Source: Lytechinus variegatus (taxonomy: Eukaryota; Echinodermata; Echinoidea; Temnopleuroida; Toxopneustidae). From it: a DNA stretch of 64,000 nt. This document shows positions 11,221 to 22,800 of the stretch, one piece after another; within the stretch, counting starts at the first letter, position 1, and every line of letters begins with the position of its first letter. The stretch is from positions 2,666,001-2,730,000 of the forward strand of contig NC_054752.1 of the NCBI RefSeq assembly GCF_018143015.1, written 5' to 3'. A program made the translations under genes and the position numbers. A model generated the notes under the pieces. The model made no database searches and had not been told where the DNA came from. It saw nothing but the letters and a program-made list of their open reading frames with translations.

Positions 11221-11849
11221 TTGACTTACAATAACTCATTACACAAAGACCCATGACATGAGGATTGGTGAAGGTTTTATGGAGAAAGATAATGAGATTG
11301 TAAAGAGTAAGAGTATGAACATACGAAGAGATCATTGGGCAGTACATGATTTCACTTCTCCTAATTTCCGAAGACTTTTCGGACGCCCTTAAAAAGAAAC
11401 GTTTTCAAGAATAATTTCAAATAAAAAATAAGTTTATAATCATCGAAGGAAATTTGGTACAGTTTCCCCTACTACATGATACCTTTTCCCTTCTTCTTTT
11501 CGGATTTCATTTTTTTTTCTTTGCTTTTATTTCCCCCTCTCCCTCAGGAATTTGATACCCCATTCTATCCCTTTTTCTTGAACTCCTTTTCATCTTTTAC
11601 ATTCACCCCTTTATCTCTCTGTCATGCCCTTGGGTTGTATTTTATAAAATAGAATATAAACTGCTTTCTCAAAACCTGCGGAAACACGAAAGGCCTTGAA
11701 AGAGCATCCTAAAATGGTCCCATTGTAGAAAGGGAGACAGAATCCAAAGAACGGGCCGGTAAAACAAATAATAAAACAAAACCAAATACTAGAAAATATC
11801 CCCCAAAAGAAAACAAACAAATAGCAAAATATTATTTTCGGTTACACTT

Positions 11850-12250
11850 CTTAATTCCGAAGGTTCGTAATTCCGAAACACGTAAATTGCCTATACCTCG
11901 TTGTTCGTTAATCCGATAACGGAAAAGGGTTCGTTAATCCGAACATTTGTGGCGTTATTCCGAAAACGAAATAAGGTTCGTTGTTCCGAAGGTTCGATAA
12001 TCCGAAAACAAAATAAGGTTCGTTATTCCGAAGGTTCGTTAATCCGAAAACGAAATAAGGTTTGTTGTTCCGAAGGTTCAATAATCCGAAAACTATATAA
12101 GGTTCGTTAATCCGAAAACGAAACAGGGTTCGTTATTCCGAATGTTCGTTGATCCGAAAACGAAATGAGGTTCGTAATTCCGGAGGTTTATTAGTCCGAA
12201 AATGAAATAAGGTTCGTTAATCCGAAAATTAAATAAGGTTCGTATTTCCG
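11850..12250. repeat. TTCGTTAATCCGAAAACGAAATAAGG minisatellite-type array
   Basis: About a dozen imperfect copies of a unit built from TTCGTTAATCCGAAAACG and AAATAAGG, alternating with GTTCCGAAGG. TTCG at unit starts and CGAA inside give each unit a short self-complementary character. The repeated unit keeps one frame open on each strand, producing apparent repeat proteins that I regard as spurious. Confidence 0.8.
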
Positions 12251-12742
12251 AAAATGAAATTAAGTTTGGTAACAAGAACGGTGCTGTTCTTGCAAGATAA
12301 CAGGAAATTATGCAATGATAAACTAACGAACGATTATGTGTGTGTTGTGGCCAAAGCATGTATTGATTTAAGAATAGGCGCCCGGATCGAACATACGCTT
12401 AATTTCGATTTTATCTGAGCAAATGCTGCCCAAGCAATGGTTTAAAGATGCAGGGGATTAAGTGTCTTGGTCGTTTGCGAGTAACCTCGAGATAATATGA
12501 TTTGTATTGGAGGGGATGTCATTTTTAAAAAGAGCTTCTGCTGGTAATAAAAATAAAAAGAATACTAATGATGATCATAATAATCGCAAACGAAAATACG
12601 AATGTATCCGATTATTTTTATCAACTGAATTTTCTGATTTTCCAAGTGAAGATTCTAGACAGTGTGCATGCTGCAAGAAATATACACCTATGGACAAGCA
12701 TGCTTTACGTCGGAGACTTATACACAGTATGAAACAAATTGA

Positions 12743-12897
12743 AAAAAAATAGCACGTTGTTGAAGTCTGTCACTCTAACAAAAAAGTTGTTTTAACTTTT
12801 TTAAACAACTTTTAAAAAGTTTGAATAGTTGTTTAAAAAGTTTAAACAATATAGTTGCTAGAGTGACGGGCTTAAACAACGTGAGTATTTTACAGTG
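12743..12897. mobile_element. MITE, GTTTAAAC-rich, relative of 61325-61519
   Basis: The arms hold GCACGTTGTTGAAG and GTCACTCTAACAA, inverted at the right as TTGCTAGAGTGACGG, CTTAAACAACGTGAG and TTTTACAGTG followed by TA. The centre is made of TTTAAACAAC/GTTGTTTAAA repeats. The element at 61325 shares CACTGTAAAA, AACAACGTG and TTTAAACAACT-like words. Confidence 0.65.
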
Positions 12898-12995
12898 TAC
12901 AATTATTTTTTCGTATAAAAATAAGTGAAGAGCATTTTTGCATGACTATCCGGTGATTACCTCATTAATTGAAAAAAAAGTCCAAGATAAAAATG

Positions 12996-13067
12996 AGGTC
13001 CCACCGAGATTTGAACTCGGATCGCGAGATTCAGAGTCTCGAGTGCTAACCATTACACCATGGAACC
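12996..13067 (-). tRNA. tRNA-Gln (CUG), copy 3
   Basis: Same as the other two except for one acceptor-stem base: the 5' strand reads GGTTCCA opposite TGGGACC, so position 4 makes a U-G wobble. Anticodon CTG and both internal promoter boxes are intact, so it may still be active. A-runs on the plus strand at 12972-12979 and 12989-12993 supply the T-rich stop. Confidence 0.93.
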
Positions 13068-13860
13068 TTGACTTACATCTTCTTGAACATGGAGACTCTT
13101 GACGTTATAAGGATTGGTGAAGCGTGAAGAAAGATAAGGAGACTATGAGTGAGTTTGAGCTTTTGAAGATCCAGGTTGGTTATTGAGTCCACCTCTTACG
13201 AGTTTTAGAAGATAATTACAGGAATTAAAAACAAATTAAGAGTTTTCCAATGATATTTATGAATTTTATGTAAAGATGCATTGCCCGGAGAAGCTGGGGT
13301 GCTCCCCAAAGCTAGGTTTTCCCAAGGGTGTTGCGTGTATTATTTTCCACAAGTTGCACCTCCTGGAATTCTGGTAATGTGTAAACTTGGAGAAATAGTA
13401 TTTTGTGTTGAAACCCTTTTTTTTGCTTGGAGAACTTTTGACATAAAATGACCTTCATTTTACTAGTGAAACCTTATTTTTTATGCTGAAGTGAATTTTG
13501 CAAGCAAAAAAAAATGTTGTCGCTCCAAAAGTGAAGATAATTTTGGACCATAGAGATGTATATATCTCTATGTTTTGGACAGAACTTAAATAGTTTGACA
13601 ATATTAACCAAAAAGCTTTCGCTCTAAAATCATAGTTTCCATGGAGGGATGATATAGCACCCTCAGAAAATTTTGTGGTGCTTCAGCCCGTGCCCCCCTC
13701 CAGAAAAATTATAAGAGGCAAAGTGTACTAATGCATGGGCCAAGGTGAAAGGGGGTAATGAGACTCCCTGATGAGACAAACCTCCATGACATATGAGAAT
13801 GATACAAGAGCGCACGTATGAAAATCCACTATCAAAATTGCTCTCACGCGCGGAATATTA
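13068..13860. other. Intergenic / upstream region of DCTN2
   Basis: The first ~150 bases continue the tRNA duplication (AAGGATTGGTGAAGC). At 13270-13740 there is a diverged repeat rich in AGCACCCT, GGTGCT and TTTTTTTTGCTTGGAGAAC, similar to the repeat at 46310-46460. The 13560 region has a small palindrome (CATAGAGATGTATATATCTCTATG split by TA). The DCTN2 promoter should lie within the last few hundred bases, but no core element is evident. Confidence 0.45.
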
Positions 13861-13875
13861 ACATATTGCTGAAAA

Positions 13876-16800
13876 ATGGCGGATCCGAAATATGCCAACC
13901 TTCCTGGAATCGTAAGTATAACTGCATTTATTGCGTTTTCGTATAGTTTTAGGCAAAGTTTGTTATATTTTGTTAATTTTATGTCTGATAAGTATGTGCT
14001 AATATATGATTTGTATCATAGATATTATTGAATACAAATATATTTGCTTCGATATTTTCTCGGTTTGGGTTATTGAAACCCGGTAGCGGGGCGAGAGTAG
14101 GACTGGTGGGGGATGACTGGATGAATCGTACGGGGAAGGACGGGGGCTCCATGGCTTGGCGCTCGCTGGAACTCGATCACGGGCACGCCTTCATCCAGTT
14201 ACACGTTAATGAGCTGAGCTTGAATTAAATTGTTAGTGTTAGGCCAAACGTGAGAGTGGATGATAAATGATATTTGATAAACATTTGTGCATAGCACTTT
14301 TTAGCAGCTTTATTCTTTATTAGAAATTCATGATGGGGTTCAATTGGAGCCCAGTTTGAGATTGATCATGATTTAATTTGAAATATGGGAAGACTTATAT
14401 ATGAGTGAATGTAGTTACTTTGAATAAAATCTTTGATAAGTTTCAGTAAATTCAAACTGTCTTTGGACTAAGTTAAGTGTTTTTTTTATGAGTAAATCAA
14501 TGTTATATACCTACAGACCTAGATTTAGATTGAAATTGTAAGGACTAGGAAGGACCTTTAAAATAAGATTGGGCAGAATCTGTTGTAAAGTTACACATCA
14601 GTTAGCAGGAATAGCAGCTCAAGAAAACAATCATTTGAAACCAAGGAAGTGATTATTCTGGACTAGGAATCCAGATTGATTAAACTACATGTCATTCTAG
14701 TCATACACTACAGTACAGGTTGTACATGTTGTAAGAGTTCATTAAGACATTAAAATGAGAATTCTACGTTTTCCTTTCTTTAGGACACCCAGCCAGATCT
14801 ATATGAGACGAGTGATCTACCAGAAGATGACCAACAGCGAGAAATTGTAAGTTTGTTCCCATAATATTTAAATAAATACTTGCTTACTCATATTATTATA
14901 ATTGTGCTGATCAACCCCAGACATGTAGTATGTACAATTCAATTCAATGTAATTTTCGAAAATATGTTCACAATTCACCCCCCCCATCCCATTGGCCAAA
15001 AGGTATGAAAAGTGTACAATTTTTGTTTAGATCTGTAACAGAGAATGCTCGGTCCTATCATTGAGAAAACTTGAAGCTCTAGTCAAACATGGTTCACTCA
15101 GAATTAATTTATACTTTTATATTTTGCCTTTTTCATACTAATAGTTGTCATTCCAAGTTTCACAAATACACATAAAGCTCTCTTTTCATTCTGGCCTCTC
15201 ACTGAATGAATTTTATTGGAGGTAATGCATCACCCCCCCCCTACTCATATTACTCAATTACTCATAAAATCAAATATTTGAAGCAGGATAGTTATCAAAT
15301 ATTTGTAGCTTTACAAAGCAGAATAGTTTTAGGTTGGGGCATGATATGCCTGTTGGGAAGTTTCTTTTGTCTTGGGGAATAACATATTTTAATCTGAAAT
15401 GTAATGAAATACTTTATTTCACAAAGTAATAAACATGATTAGTAGCTTTGATGAACATATCACGGATGTTTCATTATTTTGAATAAAAATATTGAATCTC
15501 TTGCAGGCGGAATTAAGCAGTGAATCCGTTGAAAAGTTGACCATCAATACTAAAGAGGCTTTCAACAAATTCCAGGACAAGAAGATTCTTGCTGGACAAG
15601 TTGGTAAGTAGAAATAACATTAGGCCTACACTCTTTATTAATGTCTTGTAAAGAGTGTACAAATAAGGCCTTTTCACTGTAGTGATGAAATTCTGTTACT
15701 AGGGGCTAGGCTGGTGGTGGGATTGACCTAGGAATATATGACATGTTCCTGGCAGTTCGTGTTGAGCACTGTTTTTGCACGTCATCTGCTGAACCGAGCA
15801 TTACAGCTAGTGTTGATCTATGTGTACTTTACCCATACACTAACACCAAATCTTGACTTCATATTTTGTACAGGTGTTAGAAATATCCTTATTTGGTGTC
15901 AATCAGCAGTAGGTAAATAAAAAAAAAGTCACTTCCCACGTGACACTCCTATTCTGGTAAATTGTGGTGATCAGCAGGTACATGTGACGTCATTAGCTAT
16001 CGATCATGCAATTGGTATCGTTCTTCTGAACTCAGCTTGTTGTTGGAGCTCGGTTCAGCAGCGTATATCAACACTAACATCGAACATCCTACTTGAAATC
16101 ACCCAATGTCTTTCATCACCAGGATAGTGTGTGCTTGCACATACTCTGTGTATCGCGATGCTTCATTCCACCGACTTTGTATGCCCTGAAAAAAAAGCAG
16201 ACCATAATGGCATGACACACTGACTTTAATGATGTAATCATCACAGAGAGTTGACTGCCAAGACAGATTTCTATAATGAAAACTAAATTTAATGGTAGTT
16301 TTGATTATACCATACTAAATTCATGATACAAGATGTATTAGAGACCCTAAAGTGATTTAGCGTGATCAATGAAGGAGATAGGAAAACTAACAGGTTCATG
16401 TTTTTCTTTTCTCTAGATTTTTCAGATCGAATTAGCCAGGCAAGACGCACAGGATACATTGCTGATAAGAACGAGTATGAAATTGTAAGTATCATCTGGG
16501 ACCATTGAGTAGTAGATCAAACAACATGTCTTTGAACACTTTGTTCAGTAAAACAGAAATCCTATTGAGTATTTACTTACCATGCATTAATGGTTTTCTT
16601 GTAAACATCTCTTTCCTTCAAAATTGGAATGGGAAAGTATGACATACATCTCATTTTGTATATCCTTGAAAAAAGCAAAATATCTGTATAAAACCGTTTT
16701 TTGAATATGGTATTGAAACTTTTGTGTATTAGAGCAAATGGAGGAGTAGTCCATACCCTACATCACATTGACAAAGTTGTTTGTGCCCTCGTGTAGTTTT

Positions 16801-19800
16801 TTCCCTGTCCATCAGTTTTTGTCTCACCTGCGAAGCAAAGTGAGACTATAGGCGCCGCTTTTCCGACGGCGGCGCCGCCGCCGTCGGAAAAGCTGAGGCG
16901 TCAACATCAAATCTTAACCTGAGGTTAAGTTTTTGAAATGACGTCATAACTTAGAAAGTGTATGGACCTAGTTAATAAAACTTGGCCATAAGGTTAATCA
17001 AGTATTACTGAACATCCTAGTAGAGTTTCATGTCACATGACCAAGGTCAAAGGTCATTTAGGGTCAATGAACTTAGACCATGTTGGAGGAATCAACATCG
17101 AAATCTTAACCTGAGGTTAAGTTTTTGAAGTGTCATCATAACTTAGAAAATATATGGACCTAGTTCATGAAACTTGGACATAAGGTTAATCAAGTATCAC
17201 TGAACATCCTGCATGAGTTTCACGTCACATGACCAAGGTCAAAGGTCATTTAGGGTCAATGAACTTTGGCCGAATTGGGGATATCTGTTGAATTCCCATC
17301 ATAACTTTGAAAATTTATGGATCTGATTCATGAAACTTGGACATAATAGTAATCAAGCATCACTGAAAATTTTGTGCAAGTTTCAGGTCTCATGATTAAG
17401 GTCAAAGGTCATTTAGGGTCAATGAACTTTGGCCGAATCGGGGGTATCTGTTGAATTACCATCATAACTTAATTTATTGGCCTAGTTCATTAAACTTGGA
17501 CATTAGAGTAATCAAGTATCACTGAACATCCTGTGCGCGTTTCAGGTCACATGACCAAGGTCAAAGGTCAATGAACTTTGGCCGAATTGGGTGTATCTGT
17601 TGAATTACCATCATAACTTTGAATGTTTATGGATCTGATTCATGAAACTTGTACATAAGAGTAATCAAGTATCACTGAACGTCCTGTTCGAGTTTCAGGT
17701 CACATGATCAAGATCAAAGGTCATGTAAGGTCAATGAACTTTGGCCATGTTGGGGTTTTTTGTTGAATAACCATCGTATCTCTGTAAGGTTATTGGTCTA
17801 GTTCATAAAAAGTGGACATAAGAGTAACCATGTATGACTGAACATCTTGTGCGAGTTAGAGTAGTATTCAAAGTCAGCACTGCTGCTAAATTGAACCGCG
17901 TGATGCAGGTGAGACGGCCAGAGGCATTCCACTTGTTTCTTTACGCACTTAATTATGCTTTTTACACTAGCAAAATCCCCCCCCCCCCCATTACAGGTAG
18001 AGCTAAATTGCCATTTAGCCCCACATATAGTATGTACGGGGTAAAAGCTTAGCCCACTTTCTTTTTACACAGCACTTTATCAAAATACCCTAACTTCACC
18101 TATAGTACAGGATTATTTTGGCCCTGCAAATTAGCATGGCTAGCCGAGTACTTGCAGTGCTCAGAGTGATAGTCCGGTGTTAAGATTGCTAGTGTAAAAA
18201 GAAACCCAGTCAAGCCAAGGATGTTGCTTGATGCACGCCCTTGGGGCAATGGAGCCAATGCTGTTGTCAAATCAGAGATAAGGATTCAGGAATAACTACC
18301 ACTAGTCAAGGATTACTAGAAATATTGAATTGAATTGAATTTATTACCAAATATCACTGTCAGGTACAATTACAAGGAATAGTACATCACATATAAAAAA
18401 AAACATGAGGTAATTGGAGCTTACATAATAGCAAGATGCTAATGTACATGTAGGTTAGCCCCAAATAATGTCATTATCATAGTTTAAACAATAAATTTAA
18501 CTAAATCTCAATATTGTACAACAAATTCAATACTAATTCTACTTATTACTGTTGCAGAAAGTTTCGATCATATGTTTGAGATAAGGAAGCATTTCCTTAG
18601 CCAGGGTTAGGCAGAAAATTGGACATGTGAAATAAAAGTTTAGGGATAGTAAGGGATTAAGAAATTCCAGTGAAAAAAGCATATATTTTTTCTGTCATTT
18701 TCTTTTGTTTAGTTGGAAGATGGGTATCAAGCCAGGGAGACACCAGTGCAGAGGTTTCAAAGATTACAACATGAAATCAGAGAATTAAGTCAAGATGTAG
18801 AGAAACTACAGGTCAGTATGTCCCCATCATGAAGCAACTTCATTTCTATTGCTGGCTTCGATTCAGTTTCATTGTATTTTCTGCATGAAACTGTCATTAT
18901 CTCTTGGGGATAAGCCTTTATACATTGTGGATGAACCTTAGTGTTATTGAGGAGGATGAGTCACTGGTGGATCCAGGGGGGGGGGGGGGGCACAGCCAGC
19001 CAGTGCCCCCCTTTTGAGAAGCAAAATTAAAATTTGTAATGTAAAAATTGTGTTAAAAACAGAAGCATGCCCCCCCCCTTTGAAAGTGAAGACCCCTATT
19101 TTTTAGCTTGTCAATTTTTTTGGGGGACAAAATGTCCTTATTTTTTTGTTAAAATTTTTTTTTTTTTGCTTGTCAAATTTTTCCTTGGAAAGATGTAACC
19201 CCCCCCACTTTGGAAAAACCTGGATCCGCCCCTGGGATGAATATCATGATAACGATGAGTATGATTATAATGGCAGTGATGAGGAGGAGGAGTATAAAGA
19301 AAGATGCCGATTAATTAGTTGAAATGATTTTGGTTATGACGATAGTGATGATAAAGATTGATGTTGATGTGATTATTGTGGTAATGTCTGATGATGAAGC
19401 TGACGATGATAACTACGAGGAAAATAATATATGACTGGGGTCATTTTCACTTTATATCAGCTTAGTAGCATATTCATGGGGGCTATTTGGAATTTACAAG
19501 GAATGTTTTGGAATTTTTTGGGTGAATCCCTCTTCCTATCTATTTTTTTGTGGGGAGGGGGGGAGGGGGCATGAGGATAATCATGATGGAAAATAGCAAT
19601 CATATTGGGCCATATTCCTACCTTATCTACAAAGGCATTTAAGTCACCAGTTGTATTTAATCACAGGATTTTTTTCAGCTCTAGAGAATCGAGTTAAACA
19701 TGTATCTATGTATTCATGTATTTTTATTGAACCAACTTCAATAGACAACAGCCAAGGAAGCATCTTCGGGAGTAGGGGCATCCCCAGCCGCTTTGATGCA

Positions 19801-22800
19801 AGACATTGGTGTGCTACAGCAGCAACTCTATGGACTTCATCTGGAGAAAATCCTGGGGAACGAGTCTGTCATAGAAGCTGCTGATCCTCAAGGCTCACTT
19901 CCAAAGTATGTTCATTTCTTTTACCTGGGGACCATTTCATGAATGTCATGTTATAAGTTACTGAAATCCTTGCATCTGATTGGCTCAGACTAAATTTGTC
20001 AGTGAAAACCACCGGCTGATGCTCCGTGAAACATACCCCAGGGCTCCGTAACACAAAGATTAGCGATCAATCGCTAAATGAACTGACCAATCAATACCAA
20101 TGTTACACACGCATTTGGTTTAAAATACTGACCAGGAACCAATCAGTGCGGTTATTTCATATTTGCAATCCATCGCAAACCTTTGTGTTACGGTGCCCAG
20201 GTCAGCGTGTAACTAGTAATCTATGACTACATTATCTAGGCGGCAATTTCGTCGAATTTTAATGCTGATGTTGAGATATGGAATATCACACTGTGTAATG
20301 TTCTAAATCATCGTACGAATACATATGTTCAAATATGTTACTATGCTATTATCGTTATTAGAATAAAATTTGAATTTGATATCTAGTCGTAATGACGTCA
20401 TAGCAATCGTACGATTGGCTACGATATGAAATCTACTTGGCCTTTACTCCAAATTAAATGCTTCCAATCATCCAAAATTGTTATTTTAGTATTCTTTCAG
20501 TTAATTTGAAGCTCAAATGAAAAGATCCTTTTCAATCACATTTTCAGAAAATAACCAAAAATGTGACTTGTTCCAAATCAGATCGTGGACCAGTCGTAAG
20601 GTTTGCGGTGGCCTTAACGTTGCGCACATCTGTTGTGTGACTGGTAGCCCTTCCTTCTGTTCTAAATTAGATTCTCAATCATCTTAATCCCATCAGCTAA
20701 AGTTAAAATGCTATTTCTATAAGAAATGGCCTCCTTAAAAGCTTATTGTAACTTTGTTATTTTAACAGGAAACTGTTCAACCAGCTGGATGCTTTCAAGA
20801 AAGAAGCAAGCCAACCGTTGACCCCTCCTAAGAAGGGAACACAGGAGAGCAAAGATGGGCATGTCACATATGAACTCTACTATAGACCTGAACAAAACAA
20901 GTTCAATCAAGTATCAAAGGTGTGTGTTTGCTGGTGCCAAGATTGAAAAGGCAAAGATGATAATGATGATGGTGGTGAATATAGTGCAGAAGAAGAAAAA
21001 GATGATGATAGTTATGATGTTGGTGGTGATGATGATGGTGAAGATGGTGATGATGGTGATGAAGATGATGATGATGATGGTGAAGATGATGGTGTTGATG
21101 ATGATGGTGATAAAGATGATGATAATGGTGATGGTGATAAAGATGATGATAATGGTGAATTTGTGATGAGGATGAAGAAAAGGAGAAATATGATAATAAT
21201 ACTAACATATAAATGATGGTGATGTGGTGATGTTGATGATGATAATGGAGTTGATCATTATAATGGTGAAGCAGATGGTAAAAATGGTGGAGAAGAAGAG
21301 GAAAAAGATGATGATAGTGATGATGTTGGTGGTGATGATGGTGATGATGATGATTGTGACGATGATGATGATGCTGGTGACGATGATGGTGATGATGGTG
21401 ATGATGATGACGATGACTCACTTCATTTGTGTACTGCTGATACTGTCTACTTAGTGTTGCATGTATTTTATCCTTTTCTCTGTCTCTTTACATGTATGTA
21501 GGGAGCTGAACTTGAGCAGAGATTGAATCGATTGGAGGCCATGCTTGGTCAAGATCCACAAAAGCTTGTAAGTTTATTTCAGTTTCATTCTAGCATGAAT
21601 AATGAATTTTTTACAACCGTCTAATACAATTCGCAAAGTATGTATTTGTACATTTTCCTGTATTAATATCAAACACCTGGGCAAACTATGTTTCCCACAT
21701 TTATTGTGTGTGTGTTGAAGGGGGGGGGGGTGGAGGGAGTTTTGGGGGGTTGAGGTAGGAAGTGGCAGGTGCTCAATACTAGAAGAAGTTTGGTGCCAAG
21801 TGATTGGGCCTACCAACTACATTGTACTTTGCAAGCTTCCTTCATGTTACATTATCAGTTGTACTGAAAAGTACCATTTGTAATGATGATATCAATGCAC
21901 TCCACGAAACGCACCTATCCACGCTGCCAAGTCTTTATGGAGCTTACTGTTGTCTTTACACTGGCAGTTGCCTAGCCACTATCTTGGTACATCAAATGAA
22001 TACCTCTGCCTGGTACACATCACTACACTTGGGTCAAGTAAAGCGGAATGTCGATGAGTTTCTTTAGTTATTACCACGTTACTTGAATTATATTGATGAT
22101 TTTCATCCTGACTGGCAAGCGATCACTACTATAAATAAAAATCTTATCTGGATGAATGAACCTGTCATTAAATGAAATTATCGTGGAGCATTGTGGCCCA
22201 GTGGTAAGTCTTCTGACTTTGAAACAGAGGGTCGTGGGTTCGAATCCCAGCCATGGCGATATTTCCTTCAGCAAGAAATTTATCCACATCGTGCTGCACT
22301 CGACCCAGGTGAGGTGAATGGGTACCCGGAAGGATTAATTCCTTGCATGCATGAGCGCTGAAAGGCAGCTCGAGCTAAAGCCGGGTTAATAATAACAACG
22401 CGCCTCGGAATAGAATATTTCTAGATAGATGGCGCTATATAAATGCCTATTATTATTATATTACATGAACCTTACAATTCTGTTTTGATTTGATTGTAGG
22501 CATCACTGACGGCCGATTCTAGTTCAAAGAGTCTTGTGGTAAGTACACATATCTTTTATAACTATGTATATTTAAAAGTAAAGTAAATTGTAGAAAATAG
22601 ATCACTGACTGTCTAAATGATTAATGAGCCATTTTCTATAGTATGTTTGTCCAACTCCCTATATTTAGAACTTCCTATAGTGATTAGTCTTCTGATTATC
22701 TAGTTCATATGTAAAGTTGTAAATTATATCAAATTTTCATAAGTTTCACAATTTTCATAATAGTTCTTGTATAGCGTATAACACATAATGAATAACGTCT

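Larger units (their letters stand above)
11120..12920. repeat. tRNA-Gln tandem unit 2 (~1.8 kb)
   Basis: The unit is collinear with unit 1 apart from insertions. Here the private insertion is the minisatellite at 11850-12250 and probably the small MITE at 12743-12897. The right edge runs into the third tRNA with AAGTGAAGAGCATTTTTGCATGACTATCCGGTG, matching AAGTGAAGATCATGTTTTGCATGATTACCCGGTG before copy 2. Confidence 0.8.

Noticed and set aside
11901-12359. Apparent repeat proteins on both strands
   Set aside because: Frames kept open by the minisatellite unit; sequence drifts without codon constraint.
12507-12752. 81-codon lysine-rich frame
   Set aside because: Its centre (CAAGTGAAGATTCTAGA...) is a duplicated non-coding block also at 10920, where the frame is not kept.
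20903-21421. 172-codon histidine-rich frame on the minus strand
   Set aside because: It lies in the GAT microsatellite of DCTN2 intron 7 and overlaps a real exon on the other strand.
22190-22260. Genuine tRNA gene at the SINE head
   Set aside because: Boxes A and B are present, but the acceptor arm does not pair and the SINE body follows directly.
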